Source: Volvariella volvacea V23 (Eukaryota > Basidiomycota > Agaricomycetes > Agaricales > Pluteaceae). From it: a stretch of 64,000 nucleotides of DNA. The stretch lies in the NCBI GenBank assembly GCA_000349905.1, contig KB722757.1, positions 11,988 to 75,987 on the forward strand, in the 5' to 3' direction. Positions 1 through 11,793 of the stretch are shown here, in pieces. Position numbers and translations under genes: made by a program. Below the pieces are notes generated by a model. It saw only the letters and a program-made list of their open reading frames with translations, did not search any database and was not told where the DNA came from. The stretch's first letter is position 1. Every line of letters begins with the position of its first letter.

Positions 1-77
1 GTGTATATTCCAAGTACCAGTCCGCATACTCGGTCCATATAACCATAAGTCCGGTCCATATTGACGGTCCGTCCAAC
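1..77. repeat. Direct repeat, copy 1
   Basis: About 76 nt that recur in the same orientation at 568-643 with only a few substitutions. The unit is rich in GGTCC/CCGGTCC words and ends in GTCCGTCCAACA. This copy begins at the window edge, so the true left end is unknown. GGTCCG-rich ends are common in basidiomycete LTRs, so the pair may be solo or paired termini of a non-autonomous LTR element. No coding remnant lies between the copies. Confidence 0.75.
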
Positions 78-567
78 ACCAGCTAGTAGTGAGAGTTTTT
101 CGCAACCATGCCACCAGTGATACCTGGGCACCGCCGTGTGGGTGATCCCTTGTAGTAGGCCCATCTGATAATGCGTAAAGATGTGTGCCGAGTAGTAGAT
201 GTTTTTTTCTTTATTTTTTATTTATTTTCTTTTATGTATTGTTTTTGGGGCCAAGCACCCTCATCGCTGACAACAATCACCCTGAAGTGTTGAACAGCAG
301 CCTTACAGGTGCTAGAGGCTATGGAGGTCACCTCACCTAGGAGTAGAGAGTAATGATATTTCGTGTATATCTAAGGATTGGGGGGCTGGTAGGTACATGC
401 TGGAACTATTTGTACAGAGGAGTGACAAGTGCCGTCCACCATTTTGGAAATGATGGTATCCACATTGGAATCGATGTGGGTCACTTTGGTGATACTTAGG
501 ATCTATCTACCTGTATCCTATGACTATCTACGATGTGTATCTAGCCACGTATTTCTCCGTAACATGT

Positions 568-643
568 GTATATTCCAAGTACCGGTCCGTATACTCGGTC
601 CGGATAACCATAAGTCCGGTCCATATTGACGGTCCGTCCAACA
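568..643. repeat. Direct repeat, copy 2
   Basis: Second copy of the 76-nt unit at 1-77, in the same orientation and 567 nt downstream. Outside the unit the flanks diverge quickly. Either a short dispersed repeat or the end of an LTR-like element. Confidence 0.75.
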
Positions 644-2507
644 TGAAGTTCGAACCACCAGTGGTCATGATGATGGCGGCTCATCGTTGTTCATAGGTCC
701 GTGGCCAATTTGACCTTGTTGAGCTGTCAATTTCCTCAATTTCCATAGTCTTGTGCCAGTTATGCGCCTGAGTAAGTAATCTGGCAATGATGAGAATGCG
801 GAATGCGGGGGAAATGGTACGAATACCTCCGACCCAACCGTTATGCCCTAATTTGGAGGATATCACCCGGATATCCAATAGCGCCGGTGGTTGAACTACA
901 AGTATGGTAAAACACTGATATCAGACTTGAATACCTTGACATGTCCATATGCAAAACCAAAACGTCTCGGTGGGCAATCGTGGAAATAATCGCTAGATCT
1001 TAGATATCTTTCCAAGACGGGTGATTCGACCGTCAATTTAGTCGGGGAAAGTGAAAATAAGATGATTAAGTTATCTGGGTATGTTGAGTTTTGATATTAT
1101 TGTAGGAAACAGGAGGTGTTTAGACGGGGTGATATTCAATGAATCACTTAGCAGCTCAGGAACGGGGACTTGGTGGAGCAAATGACTTATTCGGATGCGA
1201 AGACAAGAGTCTTGATAAATGCGTTCGATAATTAATTGTCGAGGCTTATAAACCAAATCTGACAGGAGAAACCAAGATCCTTCTTGATCCACGGGGTGAA
1301 CTTCAAGGAGCGGTGCGGGTCACCTACGGGTTTGTGCGATTCCGAATGGCCGTGATGTTGGGTCTTGTGGAGCAATCTTAGAAACGGCCCGTTCAGTCGG
1401 CATTGTTCATGACAACAGGTATACGTATGGGCCGCTAGGTGAAGCTCGTTGCTGTCTGCGCGCCTGTCAGTAGCCTTGACATGAGGTTACCTGACGAAGG
1501 ATCCTTGCCTGACGCGTCTGGAAGCTGGGAGAGCACCATTGCTTCACCAGTTAGGAATACAACAAACAGGGTGCCATAAACCGCCACCGTCACTTGCTAG
1601 CGCTAAGCTTGCCAGCTGGTGCCTTGCCAGTAAGGGAACAAGAAGATCTGGGTTAAGAAGGCGAGAACCCAAGCCAGGTATTCTCAGAACCAATGCCGCG
1701 GGCGGTTCGCGTTGGTTGCCACTCCTTTAGCACAGGGGCTAAAAAAAAGGCACAGATATCGGATACTTACGACTGTTCACTATGATGGAATGCGTCTATT
1801 AGATATGCATTCCACGTTACTCAAGACTCGGCCTCGAGAACTTGTGATCCAAGATCTAATCTATCTCTGCTCTTCTCATATCCTTGACTTGGGGCTAACC
1901 TATTTCCTGAAACTAAAAAGATCACGGATATTCCTTTTTTGCACGCATCCGCTATTTGTTCACACCCTCCCCTCTTTAGGGAGTAGAAGGACGTCCTTCA
2001 CTTGGGGCCAGAAAACTTCCAACCATGCTCAGGATGCCAGGTCCTCGTCAAGAAAGGTGATAGGTCGTGCTATTAAGAGAGGATAGGGCCAGAGTAGGAG
2101 TGTTTCAAGGTCTCATGAATTGGGGCAGGATGCGCAGGATCTATTGAATCTCCAAGTGGTGAGCAAGTGTCGAAGTGTGACTACGATATCAGCCCCCACT
2201 CCTATCTCAGCTTGGTCCTAACACCATCCGTGCTTGGGCGCCTTGAGAAATTGCAACAACATAGAACGAAGACCAGGACTACCTACCAGACGTAGTAGTG
2301 TCAGCGCGGTGTCATTGGCGATTGATCCAAACGGATCATAACCCCGGCATTACCTCAACGCACCGTCACCTTAGGGGCTTTCGTGGCAGTGGAATGCAGA
2401 GATTGTCTTGACCTTATCACCTATCATTTCCCCTTCCACTCTTTCACCTTATCATCTCTTACCACTCCCCTCACTCGCGTGCTACTCCCAAGTTAACCTT
2501 ACATCCA
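644..2507. other. Gene-poor stretch upstream of guanine deaminase
   Basis: Only short overlapping open frames are present and none resembles a protein I know. The last 100 nt (about 2405-2500) are strongly pyrimidine-rich on the + strand, as fungal core promoters and 5' leaders often are, and probably belong to the guanine deaminase promoter. Confidence 0.5.
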
Positions 2508-4395
2508 ATGGACGGACCTGCAACGACCTCAAGCACAACTCAATCGGAACCCCTCGAAGTCCACCCAATTGCAAAGATCTTCTATGGACCAATAATCTCC
2601 CCGGTGACGTTGACGACATACAATGTCCTCCCTCGCTGTTTGCTCGCTGTTGATCGCGAGGGAAAAGTTGCTTGGCTGTTAGATGATGTTGACGAAGACG
2701 ACTTGGTGCAGAGAATGGCGGAGAAGGCATGTATGTGTATGAGGATTGATAGGTTGAAAGAAGGAGAGTTTATTATACCAGGGTTTATCGATACTCATAC
2801 CGTGAGTGTGCCTGCTTCTGCGACATGATCCTAGCTCACAATGTGGGCTTCTTTAGCACGCACCGCAATTTCCTAATATCGGAAGGTAATCCCTTTGTGT
2901 TGCATGGAAAGACGCTTAACCCTAAAGCATCCCCTGTCGATAACAGTGGACAGCAATACGAATTACTGGACTGGTTAGACAAGGTTACATTCCCTACAGA
3001 GGCCAAGTTTGCAGATACCAAGTACGCTAGAGAGACCTACGAATCCGTAGTTAAGCGCGTACTCGATTGTGGTGTACGTTTTTGCACACATATGCGCCGG
3101 AAATAGCAATTAATGGATCTCCTTGTGTGCAGACTACAACTTGCTGCTATTACGGTACACTTCACCTTGAAGCGACCAAGATCCTCGCAGATATCGTTGA
3201 TAAGAAAGGCATGTACACCACCCTTTGTCACTAGACCATGATTCACAAACATCCACCCATAGGACAACGCGCATTTGTAGGAGTAAGTCCTCGCTACCAA
3301 TCCGCCTCTACGACCTGACTCGCCCCCTAGAAATGCAACATGAACAGAAACTGTCCCGGCTATTACCAAGACCTCACTAGTGACGATTCGATTCATAATA
3401 CTACCGCTCTCATATCCTACATCCGAGCTCTACACCATCACCATCATCAGAAACCCTTTGATCCCCTCTCCCCTCCCCCTAAGGAACCCCTCGTCCAACC
3501 AATCCTTACACCTCGCTTCGCAATCGCCTGCTCAGACGAACTCCTCTCCTCTCTCGGCGAACTAGCTAAATCTGATCCTACTCTCCACATCCAAACTCAC
3601 ATATCAGAGAACAAGAAAGAGATAGACTTCACGAAGCAGTTATTCCCCAATGCGCCAAATTATGCAGGTGTCTACGATATGTTTGGGTTGCTGAGAAACA
3701 ATACCGTTCTCGCGCACGGAGTTTGGTTGGATGACGACGAGATTCGGTTGGTCGCTGAAAGGAAGGCTGGGATAAGTCATTGTCCCGTGAGCAATTTTAA
3801 CATTTCAAGTGGCATTGCGCCTATTGGGAAGTACCTCGACAATGGGATCAAGGTTTGTGTCCATTAGCTTTTACAGTCTATCTATGGTTAACACTTGCGC
3901 GTTGCACAATAGGTCGGACTAGGTACAGATGTCTCTGGGGGCTATTCACCCTCCATTCTCACCGTCATCCAATCGGCCAGCATAGCGGCCAAATGCATAT
4001 CCCTCCGATCACCGTCCGATTCAAAGATTTACGATGGAACCAAATTCGAAGGCCGTCAACTCCCAGTGGCGACATTGTTTTACCTGGCTACGCTTGGAGG
4101 TGCCCAGGTTTGTGACATTGATAAATACGTTGGAAGCATCGAGGAGGGAAAGAGCTTCGATGCTTTGGTTGTGGATGTTAGTGATGATGCTGGGAATCCG
4201 GGGATATGGGGATTCGGGCCCGATGGTGAAAAGGTTGTAAACACAAATCCGGGGACGGAGACAAGAGATATCAAGAAAGAGAAAGATGAGTTGGAGAAGA
4301 GGTTGGAGAGGTTCTTGTTCTGCGGTGATGATAGGAATATTGCGAAGGTTTTCGTTCAAGGAAAGTTGGTTGGAGGGAAGAGGTGTATCGGCTAA
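2508..4395 (+). CDS. GUD1: Guanine deaminase (amidohydrolase family)
   Basis: Converts guanine to xanthine in purine salvage, in the cytosol. Seven exons: 2508-2801, 2857-2885, 2947-3073, 3133-3208, 3263-3282, 3331-3852, 3913-4395, giving 516 aa with every junction in phase. Amidohydrolase marks are visible: the HxH metal motif (FIDTH97-T-H99) followed by APQFPN, the LLDWLDKVTFPTEAKF block typical of guanine deaminases, QTHISEN, VLAHGVWL, HCPVSNFN and GLGTDVSGG with the catalytic/metal Asp. Intron 1 divides the HxH motif, so the second His is the first codon of a 29-nt micro-exon. Intron 4 (3209-3262) must start with GC, because only a GC donor keeps the frame. The start at 2508 is the first ATG after the pyrimidine-rich leader. 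Length is normal for fungal guanine deaminase. Confidence 0.93.
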
Positions 4396-5308
4396 GCTCT
4401 TACGGACTTCATGTTACTCACTTAGTGTGTGCACCGGTATCGGTGCGCAGGATATATCGCAGTCTCAGATTGCAAATTATAATGGCTCAAACAACCTGGT
4501 ACTGCACAGTAGTTGCTAAGCGCATACGATCGTCCAACGTTCAACGCTGCTGAGGGACGGTTGTATTAGAGGCCAATTGTGAGCGCCTCACCTTACAATT
4601 GATTGCACATTTACGTAGCATTTGTGAGGCTTCTGGCTATGTACCAATGGTCTACAAGTGTCCACAGTGGTTATTGTAGGTCACACAATAAGCACCTCTC
4701 TGAATGTCATCGCGACTCAAAGAAATGGTCTTTCTCATGTCCCAGACAGGGTGCCAATTTACCCCCCCCTTCGTATCATTCGAACTGGAATTTGCACTAC
4801 CAAACCGCAGAACGCGGCCATCATACTCGTCATTGTATCTCGTGGACATCTGGGCGCATACAGTGTGGAATCTTCCCTCTGGGACCGGGACGTAGACCTT
4901 TTTATATACCTTTTCTATTCCTTCTTTGCTACGTGCATTCGTTTCCTTGTAGTGTTACTTTGTCGTAATCTTTTTTTGTTTTCATATTTTATTGCTTATT
5001 TTGTAGCGGGAATGTGGCCTCTCTGGCAGTATACTGAATAAACCTTGCGTTCCAAGAACTCTGTTCAAATTAACCTTCTTCGCGATCTTGGGTTTACTAG
5101 TTTCCGCAAATAATCGTGCTAGTGTAAACTTGTCCTTCCTCCACTTCGACTTAAAACTTTGGGGAAGGGGTCGTCTGGGGTAGGCGGCGCTCACTGCTCG
5201 GAAGAGGTGTTTGATTGACCTCTAGGTCCATGAATCCACTTGCGTGTCGCACTATCTGTAGTATGAACCGGTACTACTAATATACAAGATATATCCCAAT
5301 GCGCCTAA
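4396..5308. other. Intergenic, convergent gene ends
   Basis: Lies between the 3' ends of guanine deaminase (+) and the Atg15 lipase (-). No convincing coding sequence. A small hairpin (GCACCG-GTAT-CGGTGC, about 4431-4446) sits 40 nt after the guanine deaminase stop. A T-rich tract occupies about 4905-5005. Confidence 0.5.
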
Positions 5309-7047
5309 TTATAACAATACAGCTTGCTCAATATCCTCCTCTCCGTCCTTGAAATGTCCAAACTCCCACTTGAAGCAGTCCTATCAAAACCAATTTAGCA
5401 TCCGATACTGCCGCCACAGAAGACGACGAAACTGGTACTCACTATACACCCCTCCTCCTCCTTGGCACTCGGCACCTCCCTCCCCTCCTCCCACTCCACA
5501 CCCTCCGCCTCCAGCACCCTATAAATCACGTCCCTAATCACGTGTCTCCTGACATCGACCTTCCAGCCCAGCTTGTCCACTGTGTCAAAGACGATGCTTT
5601 TGCCGAGGTGGCAGCGAGTTTCGAGAGCGTACCCGGCTTGGGCGCAGGGAGAGGCTATGCCTGTGCAGGCGCCTTGGGGGATGGGGTCGCCGGTATGATA
5701 GATGTGGGTCACGGGGACTGGGGGGTTGGGGAGTGGGACTGGCGGTGGGAGGGATTTGGGGTTGAGAGTGTTTGGAGTTGAGTTTATGGTCCCTCTTCTC
5801 TGGTTGTCGGTGTCGGTGTTGGTGGTGGTGTCGAGAGGCAGTCCTTCGTCCGGAGGTGGTTGAGGAGGGTGTGGTAATGGGAGGTGGAGACGGTGTGCGG
5901 CTAGCCGTTCTCCTGGGGATTCGAAGGCTACAGCTGGGAAACCGTAGGTTGATCCTAATAAGCTGGCGAGGGCACCTCCTAAGCTGTGGCCTACGAGCCA
6001 GATGTTGGCGTGTGGGTGTATGTGGATCAGGTCTTCTATTAGTTTCTGTTGATTTAGACGAGCAAAATAAGAATGGGAGTGAATATGTGGGTCAGGCCGG
6101 GAGGACGTACCATGCCGACGGAGTAGAAGAGGCTATCTTGGATGAGGGCTTTGCTGAGGCATGGATCGTCGCAGCGCCAATTGCGGGCGTAGCAGTCGCA
6201 GACGGTACGGAAGACCCATGATACATCCACTCTTGCACAACAGCACGAGAACAACCTGTAGAAGAAGAGAATGGTGTTGTTAGCCCGGGTCAGGTGCTGC
6301 GGTGCGCAGGAGAAGTGAAATCGCCACAATGAAGGGGGATGTAGGACATACGTACAGATTATCGTTGAGCTTGTCCTTCTTGGATGAGGGTCCTTGAAGC
6401 GTAGTTCCCTTGATTGATAGTATGACGGTGTTGTTATCAGCGGAGATGAAGACGTGTCCACGGAATCCATCCTCCCCGTCTTCCCAACCAAAAGGGAAGC
6501 TCTATGTAATGGCATAGGACACGAGCGAGCAGAGCCTAGATTAGCAGAAGCGTAAATGCGGCGGACACGCACGCACCTTGTTCCAAGCTGGATCGATGTC
6601 ATACCAGTTCTTCCTTCCGGGCAGTGCATACGCATCTCCTGACATTCGAGCCAGTTGTATTATGGTATGCTTGTCTTCGATATCCGGTCCCAGCACTTGG
6701 TGTTCATCCCATTCTAATGGTACGTCCTCTTGGTAATGTAATGATCGGTGACGAGCATAGTGCAGTTCCTCGACAGAGCGTGGTCGGTATACAGTCGTCG
6801 GCCGCGCCTTGAGTGATATTGCCGTTGGCGTTGAGAATTTATGGTTCTTGGTGCCAGACGTCTGGAAAGGTATCTGCAATGGTCGAACATCCGAATAACC
6901 CGATCGCGAGTCGAGAGAATTCAACAACGAACTCTCCTGCTGAGACGTAAACGACAGAGTGGTGGGAAGGAATGTCTTTGCCCAGGCATCGTGTATGAGG
7001 AGTAGTGATAATAAGAATATGGGGGCTATGTGACAAGGTGTGCGCAT
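5309..7047 (-). CDS. ATG15: Atg15-type vacuolar phospholipase (class 3 lipase)
   Basis: Lipase that disintegrates autophagic and MVB vesicles inside the vacuole. Exons on the minus strand in coding order: 7047-6577, 6501-6356, 6255-6111, 6045-5443, 5380-5309; 478 aa, all phases consistent. It starts with a hydrophobic signal-anchor (residues 7-22, [18 protein letters not shown]), as Atg15 does for delivery through the MVB route. Family blocks are clear: [24 protein letters not shown], a Cys-rich [16 protein letters not shown] segment, the nucleophile elbow GHSLGG with Ser275, and [12 protein letters not shown] near the end. The C-terminus ([10 protein letters not shown]) is in a separate 72-nt last exon that a simple open-frame scan misses. 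Faces away from the + gene at 7545. Confidence 0.93.
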
Positions 7048-7544
7048 GGAGGGTGGTTGGTCCGTTGCTGCATCGGGGTGGAATTACGCAGTCGCCCTGG
7101 TGGGAACAACACGAGAACATCGGCAGACGCCCACAAATGGCTCTTCCTCCTTTTGCAGTCGTCTTGGGCTGGCCATGCTGTGTGCAGCAGCGCAGTAGAG
7201 CGGGAGATGGACTTGGAAGTAGCGGTGCTCGGCTGGTCGATCCTGGATGCAGCTTGAGTGCTCCAGCCCCTCCCCCTGTCGATCCCACCCACCTCGTCGT
7301 CTGCTCTCCTGTTGGATCTCGTGTCTGCGCAGGGCCGACCGCGACCAGGCGCCTCATCGAGTCCAAGAACTCGCGTCGACATCATCGCTAGCATCATCCA
7401 CTTGAATGACCTCATCGCACAGCTCGCCAAGCCGGGTATGGAGCATCGCTTTCTGGGACCACCTCAGAACTCCTCCACTCATAACGCCAGCGACCATGTC
7501 TCCGCACACACGAAACACCAGCACCAACGCGCAACACAGCGACC
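7048..7544. promoter_or_regulatory. Divergent intergenic region, ATG15 / membrane protein
   Basis: 497 nt between two divergent start codons, so both promoters must lie here. Long open frames occur on both strands, but they are shadows without recognisable protein content. No TATA box or other defined site stands out. Confidence 0.4.
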
Positions 7545-8986
7545 ATGCCCTGGACACTTCTCGCTGCTCTAGTATTAGCTCCGCTTTTCATCTATCTCAT
7601 TGCCCGCTATCTGGGCCATGATCTCCACTTCACCCTCAAACGAACCACCCACACCACCACCCCAGACCCAAAATCTCTATCTTTCCATTTCATCAACGTC
7701 CTCTACACCCACGGCCCAACCAACGCATTGTGCACCCTCCCCACTCTCACTCTCACTATCCACCTCCCCACCTCGTCGTCTCCAAAGTGGTGCACACTCT
7801 CATGCCACGACTACGAATACAAAGACCTAAATCACCACGTCACCATAGGCACCGTCTCGATAACGTGCTGGTTCTTTCCAACATTCTTCGGCCGGACGAC
7901 TGGAGCGTGGATATCCACGATGATGGACGACTATAGGGTGCTAGTCTACACATCCACCCGAACGCCCAAATGGCTAGACGTCACGCGCACTAACCTGATC
8001 TCAACCTTCATGAAGGGCGAAACGCTCAGATGTGATCATTTCAAGAGTGACGTCGTATTCGGTGGCGCGTTGGCACCCATGGAGGAACCCGAGCAGGACA
8101 AGTGGAGTCGTCGGGCTAGGCGGGTAGAGAGGAAAGCTCGACGTGTTATCCAACACATCAAATCCTTTTCTCGCGATTTACAGCGAGATCATGTCGAAGT
8201 ACAAGAAACACTGTCCCCAACTTCTCCCACTAGTTCCCCAAGCCCTTCGCCCCCCTCCTCAAGTCTTTCACCTCCCTCCTCAGGCCTATCCTCCCAGTCG
8301 ATATCCAGATCACCCAGCCCCGTCCCAGTCCCGCACCACAACGCAGACGACATTCGTGCAACGCTCTCAGCTCGGAACTGGGTGCTCTTCAGCTTCCACA
8401 ATCGAATATACAGCATCGGGGCTTTGGACATTCAGATACGGAAGAACTGGGCTCAGTATGAGGGCAATAACGGATTGCCAAGGTTCGATTTGGAGGGAGA
8501 AGGCAAATTGGTGTTTATCGCACAAGATTCAAAGTGGACAAAGGTTCCAGCGCCAGAAGACTTGGATAGGGATCCAGTCTTGGACAGCGAGAGAACCGAA
8601 CACTGGATATGGTATGTCTTCCACTCCAACATGCAACAGCACACTCACCCCTCTCCTTCTCTATCGATAGGACACTCCTCATCACACTCCTCGAATCCCC
8701 GATAACCCTCATCTCCATCCTCCTCAACCCCCCCTCCATAGTCGACGTCGAAGTCCCCCGGATAGACCTCACATACAGCCACTTCCGCATGCGCGACACC
8801 GATGTCGATGTTCAAGTTGGGACGTTCATGCGGATGCAGTACGTCAAGTTCAAGGAGGAGTGCAACATCGGCGGAAATGGAAGAAGTCCTGGCGCTCGCG
8901 ACCGAGAGAGCGAGTTTTGGGAGGAGCTGGCGTGGGCTGGGTGTGTCAAGGGGCTGGCAAAGTTGCTTAAGCCTTCGAGATCATAG
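7545..8986 (+). CDS. Unrecognised membrane-anchored protein
   Basis: Two exons (7545-8611, 8671-8986) give 460 aa; the intron splits a Trp codon and joins WIW to TLLITLL. I do not recognise a family. Residues 3-19 form a hydrophobic N-terminal segment (LLAALVLAPLFIYLIAR), likely a signal anchor. A basic stretch RRARRVERKARR is followed by about 60 residues of Ser/Pro-rich low complexity (about 225-275). The two well-ordered parts on either side are Trp/Phe- and beta-rich, for example RNWVLFSFHNRIYSIGALDI, and the end holds a second hydrophobic helix (TLLITLLESPITLISILL). Organelle membrane location is inference. Single clean long frame, good phase and a divergent position from ATG15 support a real gene. 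Confidence 0.8.
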
Positions 8987-9368
8987 CGTAGTGCTCAAAG
9001 AGGACTATAAGATTTCAGGCGTATTTATATCTTTGTAACACACGTTCCATGACTCATAAAAGATAAAGTCGGTGCGATGGAACAAATAATAGTATTGGTA
9101 TTCTACCAATTTGCAACGAGTCCTTCAAGGATAGAGTGTAGGGGGGTGGATTATCATACGGTACTGTATAAAAATACCATCCATAAAGTCCAAGCAAGCA
9201 AGGGGTACTAGAAATAAACCTCCAATGTACTGTACGGTATACTCGCTCTGCGCATGTAAACAAAAAAGGAAAGTAAAAAGAGACACCGTCTGTTTTGCGT
9301 GCGATAAAAAAGAGTCCAGCTATCACCCGTCCTAGGAAAATATCCAAAAAAAAAAAGTGGCCCTAAAT
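8987..9368. other. Convergent 3' region
   Basis: Lies between the stops of the membrane protein (+) and the peroxidase (-). AT-rich, with a run of 12 A at about 9347-9358. No gene seen. Confidence 0.5.
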
Positions 9369-11519
9369 TCAGAGGAACATCCCCAACACCATCCCACCAA
9401 ACGCAACAACCAAACTCGCACCCACTCCCAATCCTCTAGTCTTCATATCCGAATTAGACCCGGTAGGCGACTGAGCAGAAGCAGCCGTAGCCTGCACCCC
9501 GCTCGGCGGCACATACGGTGTATTATCCAAAAACGTCGTCTGCAAAAAGTCCAGTCCATACGTCTTTCCCTCGGCTTCAGCGTACAGATCAAAAGTGAGG
9601 TAAAACCCGGTATCGACGATTTCGGCAGAGTAGAACGTGTATCCCGGGACGGTGGACGATATGGATGTGTTGCGCTCAAAGTCGACTGTGGCGCGGTAGG
9701 GCACAAAGGTATTTGTGGCCGTGTCCAGTGCGTTCATGTACACTCTCGAGGACGACGACGACGAATCGCGAACGGCAGCAACGAGCTTGTACCGCATCGT
9801 GTAGTTTCCAGGGCCCGAAAATCCACCACGTCGGTGCAATAGCGGTTCCTGAACCAACCCTCCGTTACTCATCGCCGGCACAAACAGCAGCGTATCCTGT
9901 TCGATCTCATAACCTGTTCCGCCGTTGTCGTGTACAACTTCGCCATCGCCAGTCGAGTTTGTTTCCGTAAACCAAAACTTTGCGACAGACAATTGCGGGT
10001 CGACGGGAACGACAAAGTTGTATGTGGTGAGGGAATATCCTAGGGCTTGGGTGACTGGGGAGATGTTGGATTCTGTGAGGTTGGAGACGGGTTGAGCGAA
10101 TCGTTTTGTGCCGTCGCAATTGGCAGAATCGCCGTAGCGATCGCACCAGTACATTGTGATGTTGCGGCTTCGGGGAGTGGTGGTATCGTTGAGTTGCTGC
10201 GAGAGCTGTTGGGGCATATGAGAAAAGAGAGAGAGAATTAGGGGGTGTGCGGACGTACTCGGAGAGATGCTTTGAAGACCAGCTGGTCACGTTCAATGGT
10301 TAATAGGACATTAGAAACTTTGACGGGTAAGAGTGCGATATCTTCAGTGAGATTGACGTTGGATGGGACGGTGTTGATCATGCGAAGAAGGACGTCGCGG
10401 CATGTGTTTGCGAAGGATTCTGGGTCGGCGAGACTATCGTGGACATGGTCAGCAAAAGCATTAGCTAGTCAACATCGACAACATACGAGTGAACAGTGGC
10501 ATTTCCATCGCTTGCGAATATTTTCAAATCTGAAACCATAGTTTGATTTGGGTTCACAACCAACGGGTTGGTAGTTGTCCCATCAAGGTACTCCGTCACC
10601 CTACAATCCAGTCAATCCTCTATCCTGTCGCGTCCACCAAATGCACTTACACAGCATTGTCAAACTGCTCTGTCGAATCAAAGTTTTCGAAAATGGGCAC
10701 ATTCGGATCCGACCCACTCGGCACCAAATCCGGGAAATCCGTGCTCCTCACTCCTCCAATGGTATGCCCACACGCCGTCAACGCAATCATTTCGCTCTGC
10801 GAGAAGCCAGCACCGCTAAACCTATTGAGCATGGTTTGTATGTCATTTTGAGGTTCGGGGACACCTGGGGGACCGGCAACGGAGGCGTCGATGCGGCCAC
10901 CGTGGAAGGGGATCACGGGGCCACCGCAGGTTGTGGATGCGAATATTGTGCCAAGGGCGATGATGTCGGAGCCTGGGAAGAGAAGAAGGTGGGACTCTGG
11001 ATTGAGATGTGGGAGGGAAGGACTTACGCGAGACGTATTTGTTGGAAAAGGTGAGGTAGTCTACGAGAGTTTGGTTGAATGCAACGCCAAAGTTCTGAAG
11101 GACACAAGGTTGGGGAAATGTTGAGGGATAATAGTGATGCATGACATACCTCCGCTCTGTCCAGCTCGAATGCAATTGAGCCATCGAGCCCGCCAGTACC
11201 AGCGGAAGCGTCATAAGTAGCCATGTCATGAAATGCCTAAACGATGCCATGAACGAAGGTCTCGATGATGACCACAATAGCAACCCACGGTTCTTAGCCA
11301 CTCAGCAGCAATAGATGCCCGAGTCCCAATACGCCTCCTACATGGATGAACGAGAGAAGCCAAACTGGACCCATCGCCCCTCCGTCCTTCGTATAACAGC
11401 GTTTCCAGCGTGTCGTATTGTGGTGAGGGCCATTTGTACGCGAGTGCGTTTGTCGAGAGTGATAATAGTAGAAGAGAAGAAAATAGGTTCTTCGAGCGAT
11501 GACGAGAAGTTCGTTTCAT
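9369..11519 (-). CDS. Secreted, GPI-anchored haem peroxidase (plant-peroxidase superfamily)
   Basis: Coding-order exons: 11519-11289, 11236-11150, 11094-11028, 10972-10651, 10600-10487, 10433-10259, 10205-9369; 610 aa. An N-terminal signal sequence (LFSSLLLLSLSTNALA) is followed by the peroxidase domain. The distal site EWLR76-TAF-H80-DM and the proximal site LTACG-H198-TIGG are both intact, and the GGPVIPFHGGRID block between them matches fungal members of the superfamily. The second half (from about residue 330) is a beta-rich, N-glycosylation-rich domain with many NxS/T sites. The protein ends with a small-residue hydrophobic tail (GLGVGASLVVAFGGMVLGMFL), as expected of a GPI signal. It is longer than classic secreted lignin-type peroxidases (about 350 aa) because of this C-terminal domain. 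Substrate cannot be read from the sequence. No Mn-binding site was confirmed. Confidence 0.88.
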
Positions 11520-11599
11520 CGTAACTAAAGGAATGAATGAATGAGTGACGAATTAGCAGGCGAGTCTAATGTCAACGAGACGGAGGAATATGCAGGAAA

Positions 11600-11634
11600 G
11601 AGAAAATTGTGAGGGTTGTGAGGGTTGTGAGGAT
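11600..11634. repeat. Short tandem repeat upstream of the peroxidase
   Basis: Three consecutive near-identical TTGTGAGGG units lie about 90 nt upstream of the peroxidase start codon, in its presumed promoter. Could be a cis-element array or simple slippage. Confidence 0.55.
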
Positions 11635-11793
11635 TATTGCATAAGAACGACGGTGGGATGCTGAGAGGGACTTGGGACTCGGCGGCCAAGCTCTAATTTT
11701 GGATTACACAGGACACCCAGGCCTTTGTTGCCCGGTCTCGTCGAGGCTAGTCTCTTGGCCACTACATTCAGCATTGCTACACATTACAAGATG

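Noticed and set aside
640..670. GTTCGAACC word as a tRNA B-box
   Set aside because: No A-box, no acceptor stem and no cloverleaf could be drawn around it. No tRNA or rRNA gene was found in the window.
3431..3455. His-run (LHHHHHQ) in guanine deaminase as a repeat expansion of interest
   Set aside because: A short CAC/CAT tract in a variable loop of the enzyme; nothing beyond slippage is indicated.
5542..6221. Long + strand frames opposite ATG15
   Set aside because: Antisense shadows of the GC-rich ATG15 exons; the minus strand carries the conserved lipase sequence.
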